From assembly GCF_900107725.1 (NCBI RefSeq), contig NZ_FNQO01000007.1:1-64000 (forward strand): a DNA stretch of 64,000 nt, given 5' to 3'. Under the pieces are notes generated by a model. That model did not search any database. It was not told the DNA's origin and worked only from the letters and a program-made list of their open reading frames with translations. The position numbers and the translations under genes were made by a program. Of the stretch, positions 1 to 10,404 are shown one piece after another (position 1 is the first letter of the stretch; each line of letters begins with the position of its first letter). The DNA comes from Microbulbifer marinus. GTDB lineage: Bacteria > Pseudomonadota > Gammaproteobacteria > Pseudomonadales > Cellvibrionaceae.

Positions 1-6
1 CAGTTT
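1..6 (-). rRNA. 5' end of 16S rRNA (truncated by window edge)
   Basis: Read on the minus strand the window ends in AAACTG, which matches the usual start of gammaproteobacterial 16S rRNA (AAACTG followed by AAGAGTTTGATC outside the window). The leader and tandem promoters that follow to the right support this. Only about six bases are inside, so the call rests on context. Confidence 0.6.
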
Positions 7-230
7 AAAGAGTCGCCTTTCATAAGAACCGGAATATGGTCCCTAATCAGGCTTAAGTCTTGCTCGGAATTAAAACGTAATTCATTGACATGAGTTACTT
101 ACTTCCGATAAATCGTTTTCTGGCCGAAGCCAGATGTATCGATTCATCGCCCCGTAAGCACCCACACATATTGCTTGATCGAATTTTTAAACAACTCAGT
201 TGAGCGCTAGGCCCTAACTGCGGGACGCGT
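7..230 (-). promoter_or_regulatory. rRNA operon leader with boxA-like antitermination site
   Basis: The minus-strand text between the last promoter and the 16S start resembles the pre-16S leaders of Pseudomonas relatives. It has a boxA-like stretch (TTGTTTAAAAATTCGATC, about 178-195) followed by CAAGCAATATGTGTGGGTGC. In such leaders boxA recruits NusB/S10 for antitermination and flanking sequence pairs for RNase III processing. Likeness to known leaders was judged by eye. Confidence 0.65.
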
Positions 231-258
231 ATTCTACACATCCGGGCTGCTGAAGCAA
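231..258 (-). promoter_or_regulatory. rrn promoter, proximal
   Basis: Minus strand: -35 TTGCTT (253-258), 16-bp spacer, -10 TAGAAT (231-236), then a GC-rich ACGCGTCCC discriminator typical of stringently controlled rRNA promoters. Confidence 0.6.
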
Positions 259-355
259 GTGCTTTTTTGCAGCTTTTTTCGAGGTTTTCGCAGCGGCTCG
301 AGAGCCTCTTTCCAACCTCGCGAAACCGCTTCCGGTTCCGCTTGAAGTGGCGCGC

Positions 356-383
356 ATTATAGCGACCTCTTCGACCCTGACAA
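356..383 (-). promoter_or_regulatory. rrn promoter, middle
   Basis: Minus strand: -35 TTGTCA (378-383), 16-bp spacer, perfect -10 TATAAT (356-361), then GCGCGCC. The -10/discriminator block is repeated almost exactly in the promoter at 480-507. Confidence 0.75.
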
Positions 384-479
384 GCTCTTTTTCAGAACTT
401 TTTCGCCACCAAAAAACACTGTAAATATAGGGTTTTTGGAGCGGCGAATCCGTTGCCGGCTTCGCTCAAGGTGGCGCGC

Positions 480-507
480 ATTATAGCGAGCTCTTCTGTC
501 CCCGCAA
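480..507 (-). promoter_or_regulatory. rrn promoter, distal
   Basis: Minus strand: -35 TTGCGG (502-507), 16-bp spacer, -10 TATAAT (480-485), followed by the same GCGCGCCACC discriminator as the middle promoter. The three stacked promoters have identical spacing. Confidence 0.75.
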
Positions 508-604
508 GCACTTTCTCAACTATTTTTGAGAGCCGCTTTCGAGGCAGTTTGCAGAGCATTTTTTCAGCTCCGCGACCCTAGGCAACAGTGCCGAGAGTCA
601 AAAA

Positions 605-630
605 AAACACCCTCTCAAGAGAGGGTGTTT
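605..630 (-). terminator. Intrinsic terminator downstream of the tRNA-Ser region
   Basis: Perfect 12-bp stem (605-616 with 619-630) and a two-base loop. On the minus strand it is followed by a run of eight T. It ends minus-strand transcription before the rRNA promoters and lies only six bases beyond the CCA-like end of the tRNA-like element. Confidence 0.85.
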
Positions 631-636
631 CTTAGA

Positions 637-720
637 TGGCGGTGAGAGAGGGATTAGCTTCGCCCGGCTCGCTGGTCTACGGTGCTGCGCACCTTCGACT
701 CGAACCAGCGGGTTCTCACC
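637..720 (-). ncRNA. tRNA-Ser-like element or tRNA remnant
   Basis: The leftmost bases (637-655, plus A636) repeat exactly the 3' end of the neighbouring tRNA-Ser. A perfect 7-bp acceptor-like helix closes the element: GGTGAGA at 714-720 pairs with TCTCACC at 641-647, followed by a discriminator G and CCA. The interior has no normal D or anticodon arm. Instead there is a long hairpin built from CGCTGGT/ACCAGCG with an inner GGTGC/GCACC stem. It could be a decayed second tRNA gene, a 3'-end repeat like those after E. coli tyrT, or a small RNA with tRNA-like ends. What is seen is the repeat and the pairing; function is unknown. Confidence 0.45.
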
Positions 721-735
721 CTCTCCGACCCTTCC

Positions 736-771
736 AAATCAAAAGGCCCTGCCAGCAGGGCCTTTTGATTT
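736..771. terminator. Palindromic hairpin after tRNA-Ser
   Basis: Perfect 16-bp stem (736-751 with 756-771) and a four-base loop, starting a few bases beyond the tRNA 3' end. It is A/T-flanked on both sides, so it could act in either direction. It separates the tRNA from the tRNA-like element. Confidence 0.7.
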
Positions 772-775
772 TGTA

Positions 776-865
776 TGGCGGTGAGAGAGGGATTCGAACC
801 CTCGATGAGTGTTAACCCATACGCCCTTAGCAGGGGCGCGCCTTCAGCCACTCGGCCATCTCACC
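776..865 (-). tRNA. serV: tRNA-Ser(GCT)
   Basis: A 90-nt gene on the minus strand with acceptor GGTGAGA/TCTCACC, encoded G discriminator and CCA (776-778). The D arm contains GCCGAGTGGCTGAAGG, the anticodon loop CTGCTAA gives anticodon GCT (reads AGC/AGU), a long serine-type variable arm follows, and the T arm is GAGGGTTCGAATCCCTC. Lying just after csrA is the usual gammaproteobacterial position. Confidence 0.95.
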
Positions 866-973
866 TTGTAATCTTTTGCCCTGCACCGGACTCCGGTTCC
901 CCAGGGCGACCTCTCTGCGAGGCCTTCTGTCAGCCGCCATCTCACTGAGTGGTGACCGCTGAAAGTGGACGGC

Positions 974-1001
974 ATCATACCAACGGCGAGACAAAAATCA
1001 A
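974..1001 (-). promoter_or_regulatory. Probable tRNA-Ser promoter
   Basis: Minus strand -35 TTGATT (996-1001), 16-bp spacer, -10 TATGAT (974-979), about 108 bp upstream of the tRNA 5' end. The rest of 866-1121 shows no gene. Confidence 0.5.
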
Positions 1002-1121
1002 TGGGGAATCAATAACTTTTTGACACCCAAAGGCCGATCGGTCACTAATTGAACAACTGGCAAATGGCGGTCGAGACTACCGTTGGCTGGAGCAAACATC
1101 GACGGCCTTTCGGCACCAACA

Positions 1122-1148
1122 AAAAAGGCCGGGAGCCCCGGCCTTTTT
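1122..1148 (-). terminator. csrA terminator
   Basis: Hairpin AAAAAGGCCGGG/CCCGGCCTTTTT with a three-base loop, starting about 17 bp after the csrA stop and ending in a T run on the minus strand. The stem is symmetrical enough to work both ways. Confidence 0.85.
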
Positions 1149-1164
1149 CCATCGCACAGCGCGT

Positions 1165-1359
1165 TTACTCGTTGCCACCCTCCTCGGAGGATTGCTTTTC
1201 GCGCTGAATACGCTGGTAGATCTCTTCACGGTGCACGGCGACCTCTTTAGGTGCATTTACACCAATGCGCACCTGATTGCCCTTCACCCCCAGCACGGTA
1301 ACCGTCACATTGTCACCAACCATCAGCGTTTCGCCAATCCGGCGGGTTAAAATCAACAT
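1165..1359 (-). CDS. csrA: Carbon storage regulator CsrA
   Basis: A 64-residue RNA-binding dimer that binds GGA motifs in mRNA leaders and controls translation of carbon-storage, motility and biofilm genes. The start [18 protein letters not shown] and the core [19 protein letters not shown] are essentially the family consensus, including Arg44 and the VAVHREEIY strand that contacts RNA. A clear AAGGAGA ribosome site lies seven bases before ATG. It lies downstream of lysC and alaS in the conserved alaS-lysC-csrA-tRNA order; a 213-bp gap to lysC leaves room for its own promoter. Length is normal. Confidence 0.97.
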   Translation of the reverse strand: MLILTRRIGETLMVGDNVTVTVLGVKGNQVRIGVNAPKEVAVHREEIYQRIQREKQSSEEGGNE

Positions 1360-1572
1360 TACCTACTTCTCCTTGATCATCCTGTGATAGAGCGCAGCGG
1401 GATGCTCCCTGGAGCTGCGCTTATGGTCATCATAACCGGACGGCGGCGCAAAAGGTCGAAAACAGCCCATCACCTTATTCAGTATTGACCAGTCGATCAA
1501 AATCTCAACAGGTTGGACTCTACGCCAAATGACCAAATTGCTATGGAAGGGTCGCGGCCGCCTTCACTCTGG

Positions 1573-2820
1573 TTATAGCTTCTCGCTCGCGTCCCTCGGT
1601 TCCGACAGCTCAAATTCGCTGTGCAATGCCCGCACCGCCAGCTCAAGATAGCGCTCATCGATAATCACCGAGATCTTGATCTCAGAAGTGGTGATCATCT
1701 GAATGTTGATATTGTCTTCACCCAGGGCACTGAACATACGGCTCGCGACGTTGGCGTGTGAGCGCATCCCCACACCGACGATGGAAACCTTGGCGATCTT
1801 GTCGTCGGTGACCACTTCTCTCGCACCCAGCTCTGACGCGACCCGCTCGAGCACTTCTCGCGCTTTGCTGAGGTCATTCCTGTGTACCGTGAAAGTGAAG
1901 TCCGTAGTGCCATCGACAGAACTGATGTTCTGGACGATCACATCCACCTCGATATTCTCGGCTCCTACAGGAGCCAGGATGCGGCAGGCCACGCCGGGAG
2001 TATCCGGCACACCGCGAATTGTCAGCTTGGCTTCGTCGCGGTTAAAAGCTATGCCGGAAACGACTGGCTGTTCCATCTCGTTGTCTTCCTCATCCAGACT
2101 GATCAGTGTGCCCTCACCCTCTTCAAAGGTGGAGAGGACACGCAGGGGTACTTTGTATTTGCCGGCGAATTCCACCGCCCGGATCTGCAGCACCTTCGAT
2201 CCGAGGCTGGCCATCTCCAGCATTTCTTCAAAGGTGATCCGATCCAGTCGACGCGCGCTGTCAACGACGCGCGGATCGGTGGTATAGACGCCGTCCACAT
2301 CGGTATAGATCTGGCATTCGGTGGCATCCAGCGCTGCCGCCAGCGCCACACCGGTGGTATCGGAGCCGCCGCGGCCGAGAGTCGTGATATTGCCCTCTTC
2401 ATCGACACCCTGGAAACCGGCCACTACGATCACCTTGCCGGCATCCAGGTCCCGGCGCATGCGCTCGACGTCGATACGCTGAATACGGGCCTTGGTGTGG
2501 GCATTGTCGGTGAGAATCTTGACCTGCCCCCCGGTGTAGGAACAGGCGTCATAGCCGCGTTTTTTCAGCGCCATGCTGAGCAGCGCAATGGTGACCTGCT
2601 CGCCGGTGGAGACCAGCACATCCAGCTCCCGCGGATCCGGTTTTTCCTGGATCTGGTAAGCGAGATCGATAAGACGGTTGGTCTCGCCGCTCATTGCGGA
2701 GAGCACCACCACCATCTCGTGACCCTTGGCGCGAAACGCGGCCACCTTATCGGCGACTGCCTCGATGCGCTCGATCGAGCCCACCGAAGTACCACCGTAT
2801 TTCTGCACGAACAAACTCAT
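1573..2820 (-). CDS. lysC: Aspartate kinase
   Basis: Phosphorylates L-aspartate with ATP, the first step to lysine, threonine, methionine and diaminopimelate. The 415 residues begin VQKYGGTSVGS, the amino-acid-kinase signature, and contain the GRGGSDTTGVALAAAL catalytic segment near residue 150. Two ACT domains occupy roughly residues 265-405 (RGVPDTPGVA and VGVGMRSHANVASRMF), where lysine and/or threonine feedback is expected. There is no fused homoserine dehydrogenase, so this is the monofunctional Pseudomonas-like type. It follows alaS after 135 bp on the same strand. No lysine riboswitch was recognised in that gap. Confidence 0.96.
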   Translation of the reverse strand: MSLFVQKYGGTSVGSIERIEAVADKVAAFRAKGHEMVVVLSAMSGETNRLIDLAYQIQEKPDPRELDVLVSTGEQVTIALLSMALKKRGYDACSYTGGQVKILTDNAHTKARIQRIDVERMRRDLDAGKVIVVAGFQGVDEEGNITTLGRGGSDTTGVALAAALDATECQIYTDVDGVYTTDPRVVDSARRLDRITFEEMLEMASLGSKVLQIRAVEFAGKYKVPLRVLSTFEEGEGTLISLDEEDNEMEQPVVSGIAFNRDEAKLTIRGVPDTPGVACRILAPVGAENIEVDVIVQNISSVDGTTDFTFTVHRNDLSKAREVLERVASELGAREVVTDDKIAKVSIVGVGMRSHANVASRMFSALGEDNINIQMITTSEIKISVIIDERYLELAVRALHSEFELSEPRDASEKL

Positions 2821-2955
2821 AGGTTCCAGTCTTTCCTTACCACTGCCGTGTATTGCGCTCGCAGTACCAATTCGCGCAAGCCGCGCACTAAATCACCAAA
2901 TATCGGCGAAATCAACTTGATATTTGGCAGATGGTGCCAATTTGGCCGAAATTAA

Positions 2956-5613
<2,658 letters not shown>

Positions 5614-5640
5614 CGCCAGGGCGATGCTTCGGCAATTCGG

Positions 5641-5988
5641 TTATTCGGCCAGCCCCTGTTCCGGCATCTTCTTCTGCGCCAGCAGGTGAATGTGCAGATG
5701 AAATACCGTCTGGCCCGCGCTGCGGCCGTTATTGACCACCAGGCGATAGCCCTCCAGGCCCAGCTTTCTGCCCAGCTCCGCCGCCACCCACAGCAGGTGC
5801 CCCAGCAGTGGCTTGTCACCGGCCTCTGCATCGGCCAGATTGGTCAGCGGTTTGCGCGGGATAATCAGCAGGTGGGTCGGAGCCTGTGGCGAGCGGTCCC
5901 TGATGACGATGCACTGATCGTCCTCGAAGACACGCTCGACGGGAATTTCTCCGGAGATGATTCGGCTGAAGACGCTGGGCTCGGTCAT
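5641..5988 (-). CDS. HIT-family purine nucleoside phosphoramidase (HinT-like)
   Basis: A 115-residue histidine-triad hydrolase expected to cleave AMP from phosphoramidates such as AMP-lysine or aminoacyl-adenylates. The triad motif HLHIHLLA sits near residues 99-106, preceded by VVNNGRSAGQTVFH as in Hint1/HinT; the N-terminal FSRIISGEIP is also typical. It lies between a Trm112-like gene (4-bp gap) and alaS (27-bp gap) on the same strand, so co-transcription is likely. Proximity to an aminoacyl-tRNA synthetase fits a role in clearing aminoacyl-AMP, but that is inference. Confidence 0.93.
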   Translation of the reverse strand: MTEPSVFSRIISGEIPVERVFEDDQCIVIRDRSPQAPTHLLIIPRKPLTNLADAEAGDKPLLGHLLWVAAELGRKLGLEGYRLVVNNGRSAGQTVFHLHIHLLAQKKMPEQGLAE

Positions 5989-5992
5989 CGGA

Positions 5993-6181
5993 CTACTTTT
6001 TTTCCAGCTTTTCCTCGGCGGTCAGCTGACGCGCCTCGGATTCGAGCATCACCGGAATACCGTCGCGCACCGGGTAGGCCAGGCCGCTGGCCTTACATAC
6101 CAGTTCCTGGGTGTCCTCGCGGTACTCCAGTGGCGCCTTGCTCACCGGACACACCAACAGACTCAGCAACTTTTTATCCAT
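5993..6181 (-). CDS. Trm112-family small protein (YcaR-like)
   Basis: A 62-residue protein starting [12 protein letters not shown]. It has the Trm112/YcaR signature ([20 protein letters not shown]), a mini zinc-ribbon fold that in other organisms activates methyltransferases. Only two of the usual cysteines remain (in VCPV and LVCK), as is common in bacterial members. I chose the ATG at 6181 because the upstream in-frame start is a GTG that overlaps the GGGGTGG ribosome site. It sits directly upstream of the HIT gene. Confidence 0.88.
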   Translation of the reverse strand: MDKKLLSLLVCPVSKAPLEYREDTQELVCKASGLAYPVRDGIPVMLESEARQLTAEEKLEKK

Positions 6182-6305
6182 GTTCCACCCCACAAAACGG
6201 CCGCAGCCCTGTGCCCGCAGCTCAAAAATGACCGCGTATAGTACAACGGTTGATGGGGTTTTTCACCGTATCCGCAGCAGCTTCTGCGGCTCCGGGCCGC
6301 CGCAC

Positions 6306-7145
6306 TCAGGTGAGCGCGGCGGCCACCGGTGTCGGCAACAGGGAATGGAGGTGCTGCAACAGCAGTTCGCGGGCGCGCACGCCCTCCTCAACTTCGTTGA
6401 ATACCTCGTGGTAGGCGCCCGGGAAGACATGCAACTGCTTGGCCCGACTGCCGAGGCGGTCAAACCAGGCACGACTGGTGGCCACATCCACCAGACGGTC
6501 GCCCTCCGGCAACAGCATCAGGCAGGGTTCGGTGATCTGCGATAGGCGCGGGTAGAGGAATTCCCGCTCGCGCAAAAACGTGCTGAACCACTGTAGCGAC
6601 ACCCGGTCGTGCACCAGCTCATCAGCCTGATAAGCCGCGATTACGGCTTCATCGCGACATATCCCGCGAATATCGAGTCGATTCGGCAGAGCCAGGCTCG
6701 GCAACAGCTTCACCAGCCGCTGCAGCAGCCACAGCTCCAGGCCGCCGGGCTCGGTGGCGCCGCGAAAGCCGGGGGCCGACAATACCAGGCTGTCGATACC
6801 GCCATGCCGGACGGCGCAGCCAGTGGCGATGACGCCACCCATACTATGTCCCAGCAGGTGCAGGCCGCAGCCCGGGTTGTCCTGTTTTACCAGGCGGATA
6901 AAGTTGTGCAGGTCTGCGCTGTAATGGGCGAAGTCGTCGATATGGCCCCGCTTGCCGTCCGACAGTCCGTGGCCATAGTGATCCAACGCATAGACACTGT
7001 ATCCCGAACGGTTCAGATCGCGTGCCAGCTGACGATAGCGACCGCTGTGCTCGCCGAGGCCGTGGGAAATCACCACGACACCGAGCGCCCTTTCCACCCA
7101 CCAGCGCCGGAAGTGCAGGCGGTTCCCGCGTGTGACAAATTCCAT
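6306..7145 (-). CDS. Alpha/beta hydrolase, monoacylglycerol lipase-like
   Basis: A 279-residue serine hydrolase of the lysophospholipase/monoacylglycerol-lipase group. The oxyanion motif SHGLGEHSGRY is near residue 28 and the nucleophile elbow GHSMGG near residue 100. The likely acid is in PEGDRLVD (about 226) and the histidine in GAYHEVFNE (about 255). No signal peptide is evident, so it is probably cytoplasmic or membrane-associated. It is on the same strand as the aldolase gene (47-bp gap). It could act on lysophospholipids or other esters; the substrate cannot be read from sequence. Confidence 0.88.
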   Translation of the reverse strand: MEFVTRGNRLHFRRWWVERALGVVVISHGLGEHSGRYRQLARDLNRSGYSVYALDHYGHGLSDGKRGHIDDFAHYSADLHNFIRLVKQDNPGCGLHLLGHSMGGVIATGCAVRHGGIDSLVLSAPGFRGATEPGGLELWLLQRLVKLLPSLALPNRLDIRGICRDEAVIAAYQADELVHDRVSLQWFSTFLREREFLYPRLSQITEPCLMLLPEGDRLVDVATSRAWFDRLGSRAKQLHVFPGAYHEVFNEVEEGVRARELLLQHLHSLLPTPVAAALT

Positions 7146-7192
7146 CGCTTTCTCCGATCAAGTGCTTGTTATTCTTACCAACCGAATTCGCG

Positions 7193-8218
7193 TTATTCGC
7201 GCTCCATGCTCTCCTTGTAATCGCCCAGCATCGCCAGGTGATTCAGCCGCGCGCGCTTGAGGAGCGCTTGCTGCAAGGCCGGGCGATTCTCGGACTTACC
7301 CTGCCAGGCCTTCAGCGCCGGCTCCTGCAGGGCGCGGCCATAGGAGAAGCTCAGCTGCCACGGTGCCTGCCACAACTGGTTGAGCGCATTCAGGTTGGCG
7401 GTGGCCTCCTCCGGCCCCTGCCCGCCAGACAGGAAGTTGATACTCGGCACCGCCGCCGGCACGGCGCGGCGCAGGCTGCGCATGGTGTATTCCGCCACTT
7501 GCTCCGGCGGCGCCGGGTCGCGATCCTTGCCCGGCGTCACCATGCTCGGCTTCAGCAACATCTGCTCCAGCACGACACCATGCCGGTGCAGCGCGTGGAA
7601 GACTTCGTGCCATACCTGCTCGTTGACTTCGGCACTGCGCTCGATGCTGTGATCGCCGTCCATCAATACCTCGGGTTCCACGATGGGCACGACGCCGTGG
7701 GACTGACAGACCGCCGCGTAGCGCGCCAGCATTTCGGCGTTGGCGGTCAGACCGAGTCGCGTCGGGTTATCGGGGCTGATCGGATAGACTTCGCGCCACT
7801 TGGCGAAACGCGCCCCCTGCTCCTTGTAGCCCGCCAGTCGCTCGGCGAGCCCGTCCAGGCCGTAGGTGATCATGTCGCCGCTGGCGCCGGGCAACGGCCC
7901 CTTGCCCTTATCCACCTTGATACCGGGAACTATCTTTTGCGCCGCCGCCAGCTCGGGCAGCGGTGTGCCTGCGTCATCGACCTGGCCAAGTGTCTCCTCG
8001 AACAGGATGACACCACTGACATACTCGCCCAGCCCCTCGGCGGACAACAGCGCGGCGCGGTAGAAACGCCGGTTTTCCTCGGTGGACTCAACGCCGATCG
8101 AATCGAACCGCTTGGCGATGGTGCCGCTGCTCTCGTCAGCGGCCAGGATGCCCCGCCGGCCATCCACCATATCGGCGATAGTCTGTTGCAGCTCTTCGTT
8201 AACGGACATGTTATTCAC
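7193..8218 (-). CDS. Class I fructose-bisphosphate aldolase
   Basis: Schiff-base aldolase cleaving fructose 1,6-bisphosphate to DHAP and glyceraldehyde 3-phosphate. The 341 residues carry RGILAADESSGTIAKRF near the N terminus and LLKPSMVTPG (about 220), whose lysine forms the Schiff base. LSGGQGPEEAT and FSYGRALQ are phosphate-binding segments. This is the animal/plant-like class I type rather than the class II zinc enzyme common in enterics. It lies downstream of glpK (60-bp gap), both feeding triose phosphates. The start MNNMSVNEEL has AAAGGAGGTGAATA upstream, a strong ribosome site. Confidence 0.95.
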   Translation of the reverse strand: MNNMSVNEELQQTIADMVDGRRGILAADESSGTIAKRFDSIGVESTEENRRFYRAALLSAEGLGEYVSGVILFEETLGQVDDAGTPLPELAAAQKIVPGIKVDKGKGPLPGASGDMITYGLDGLAERLAGYKEQGARFAKWREVYPISPDNPTRLGLTANAEMLARYAAVCQSHGVVPIVEPEVLMDGDHSIERSAEVNEQVWHEVFHALHRHGVVLEQMLLKPSMVTPGKDRDPAPPEQVAEYTMRSLRRAVPAAVPSINFLSGGQGPEEATANLNALNQLWQAPWQLSFSYGRALQEPALKAWQGKSENRPALQQALLKRARLNHLAMLGDYKESMERE

Positions 8219-8278
8219 CTCCTTTGCTTAGAGGATAGGTCGTCCCACGGATAGGCCGCCCCACGGATGGCCGCCCCC

Positions 8279-9757
8279 TTAAAACGCCCGACAGGCAGTC
8301 ACCGCCCTGCGCCAGCCACTGAGCAATTCCTCCCGTTTCTCCGCGGACATCTGCGGCAGGAAATCCCGCTCTATCTCCAGCAGGCTCTCGGGTAAATCAC
8401 CCGGAGACCAGATACCGGCACCGATACCGGCCAGTAACGCCGCGCCGACGGCCGTGGATTCAATTTGCCTGGGCCGCTCCACACGCAGCGCGGAGATATC
8501 GGCCTGGAACTGCATCAGGAAATTATTGGCGCTGGCACCACCATCGACGCGCATATGGCTGATCGACAGCCCCAGCGCCTCACTCATCAGCTGTGCCAGC
8601 TCGTCGCTCTGGTAGGCGATGGACTCCAGCGTGGCGCGCACCAACTCCGCGCGGCCGGCACCGCGGCTCAGGCCACAAATAGTCCCGCGCGCGGATGGAT
8701 CCCAGTGCGGCGCGCCGAGGCCGCTGAACGCGGGCACCAGATAGACACCGCGGGTACTCGGCACGCTCTGCGCGATCATTTCCGTCTCCGCTGCCTGCTG
8801 GATCAGCCCCATCTCGTCGCGCAACCACTGCACCGCGGAACCTCCGGTGAAGACCGCCCCCTCGACCGCATAGGCGGGAGCGCCGCTGGTATCACAGGCG
8901 ATGGTCGCCAGCAGCCCCCGGGGCAATTGCGGTCGCTCGGCACCAGCATAGGCCAACATAAAGCAGCCGGTACCATAGGTATTCTTGATATCCCCGGGAC
9001 GGGTACAGCCCTGGCCGAACAGCGATGCCTGCTGGTCGCCGGCCACACCGCAGATAGGCGCCGTCGCGCCGAGGAATGCCGCCGGATCCGTGTCGGCGAA
9101 GTGGCCGGCGGACGGCATGATTTCCGGCAGCAGCGACTCCGGGCAGCCAAACAACTCCAGCAGCTCGGGATCCCAACCGCGCTGCTCCAGGTTGTACAAC
9201 AGCGTGCGGCTGGCATTGGTGTGATCGGTGAGATGGGCGCGACCGCCGCTCATATTCCAGATCAGCCAGCTGTCCACGGTACCGAAACACAGCTCGCCGG
9301 CACGGGCGCGGTCCAGCAGTTCCGGGCGATCGCGAAACAGCCACTGCAATTTGCTGGCGGAGAAATAGGCATCCAGCACCAGACCGGTCCGCTCGCGCAG
9401 CCAGTCGCCCTGACCGGCGCGGGCCAGTTCAGTACAGATATCCGCCGAGCGGCGACACTGCCAGACAATGGCCGGGCACACTGGCTCGCCGGTCTTGCGG
9501 TCCCACAGGATGGTGGTCTCCCGCTGGTTGGTGATGCCGATCGCGGTCAGGTCGGTCGCGCTGATGCCGGCGCGCTCCAGCGCCGCGGCGCAGACGCGCA
9601 GCGTGACCTGCCAGATCTCATCGGCCTGCTGTTCGACCCAACCGGGCCGGGGATAGTAGTTCGGAAGTTCGGAGTAGCTGCGGCCGATCAGGGCGCCGCT
9701 GGTATCGAAGACAAAGGCGGTGGTGCCGGTGGTGCCCTGGTCGATGGACAGGATCAT
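8279..9757 (-). CDS. glpK: Glycerol kinase
   Basis: Phosphorylates glycerol to sn-glycerol 3-phosphate in the cytoplasm. I start it at MILSIDQGTTGTTAFVF (492 residues), where the FGGY-kinase phosphate-1 motif begins; two further ATGs lie 33 and 36 bp upstream but add a non-conserved tail. Family markers include ITNQRETTILWDRKTGEP, NTYGTGCFMLAY and VDGGASANNFLMQFQADI (about 400), the FGGY C-terminal signature. No glpF or glpD neighbour is visible. The ribosome site at the chosen start is weak, so the exact start remains open. Confidence 0.95.
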   Translation of the reverse strand: MILSIDQGTTGTTAFVFDTSGALIGRSYSELPNYYPRPGWVEQQADEIWQVTLRVCAAALERAGISATDLTAIGITNQRETTILWDRKTGEPVCPAIVWQCRRSADICTELARAGQGDWLRERTGLVLDAYFSASKLQWLFRDRPELLDRARAGELCFGTVDSWLIWNMSGGRAHLTDHTNASRTLLYNLEQRGWDPELLELFGCPESLLPEIMPSAGHFADTDPAAFLGATAPICGVAGDQQASLFGQGCTRPGDIKNTYGTGCFMLAYAGAERPQLPRGLLATIACDTSGAPAYAVEGAVFTGGSAVQWLRDEMGLIQQAAETEMIAQSVPSTRGVYLVPAFSGLGAPHWDPSARGTICGLSRGAGRAELVRATLESIAYQSDELAQLMSEALGLSISHMRVDGGASANNFLMQFQADISALRVERPRQIESTAVGAALLAGIGAGIWSPGDLPESLLEIERDFLPQMSAEKREELLSGWRRAVTACRAF

Positions 9758-9852
9758 AGGACGTCTCGCGCTTATTATTTTTGCTCTCATCATCCGCGGG
9801 AGGGCCCCTGCCGCAATCGAGTGCGCACTGCTCCGATCGCTGCCGGCCGCTC

Positions 9853-10362
9853 CTACAGGTCAGAGTATAAGTCGGATTCGTCTGCGTCCAGCGCCCAGTT
9901 GATGGCATCGGCGGGAAAACCGCGGTAAGCGAGATAGCGGCTCCGCCGCGCACGCTCCTTCAGCTGCCGCTCACGCGGCAGGGCGGCGCTGACCGGCGAG
10001 CGGAACTTGCGCTGCAACTGCTCGGCGGCGAGCGCAAACCAGTCGGCCTCGACCTGCTCCAGCGCAGCGGCGATCAGCTGATTGTCGATGCCGCGCTGTT
10101 GCAGCTCGCGGCGGACGCGCAGCGGCCCTTGGCCGCGCTGCACCCGCGAGCGGGCGAAGACCTCGGCGAAACGCTGGTCGGACTGGTAGTTGAGTTCGCG
10201 CAGGCGCTCGAAAAGCGCGTCGAAGTCGGCGTTGGGGAATTTGTCCGCGAGCTTCCGCCTCAGTTCGAGGCGCGAGTGCTCGCGACGGGTAAGCAGCTCA
10301 AGCGCCGCGCCAAACAGCGCCTGAGCATTCTCGGTCGCGGGGGAACTGTCAGAAAAAGACAC
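9853..10362 (-). CDS. recX: Regulatory protein RecX
   Basis: A 169-residue modulator that binds RecA filaments and limits their extension. The family features are three repeated helical units with ALELLTRREHSRLELRRKLADKF near the N terminus, and LRELNYQSDQRFAEVFARSRVQRGQGPLRVRRELQQRGI in the middle. It is 42 bp downstream of recA on the same strand, the classical recA-recX pair, so SOS induction by read-through from the recA promoter is expected. Confidence 0.95.
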   Translation of the reverse strand: MSFSDSSPATENAQALFGAALELLTRREHSRLELRRKLADKFPNADFDALFERLRELNYQSDQRFAEVFARSRVQRGQGPLRVRRELQQRGIDNQLIAAALEQVEADWFALAAEQLQRKFRSPVSAALPRERQLKERARRSRYLAYRGFPADAINWALDADESDLYSDL

Positions 10363-10404
10363 TTATCCTTCCGGGCCTGTTATTCCGGTATTGCTCTACC
10401 GGGC

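Noticed and set aside
654..851. 65-codon minus-strand frame across the tRNA-Ser region
   Set aside because: It runs through the tRNA gene and the hairpin; a structural RNA explains the sequence.
2821..2955. Lysine riboswitch before lysC
   Set aside because: The 135-bp gap is too short and shows none of the conserved L-box segments by eye.
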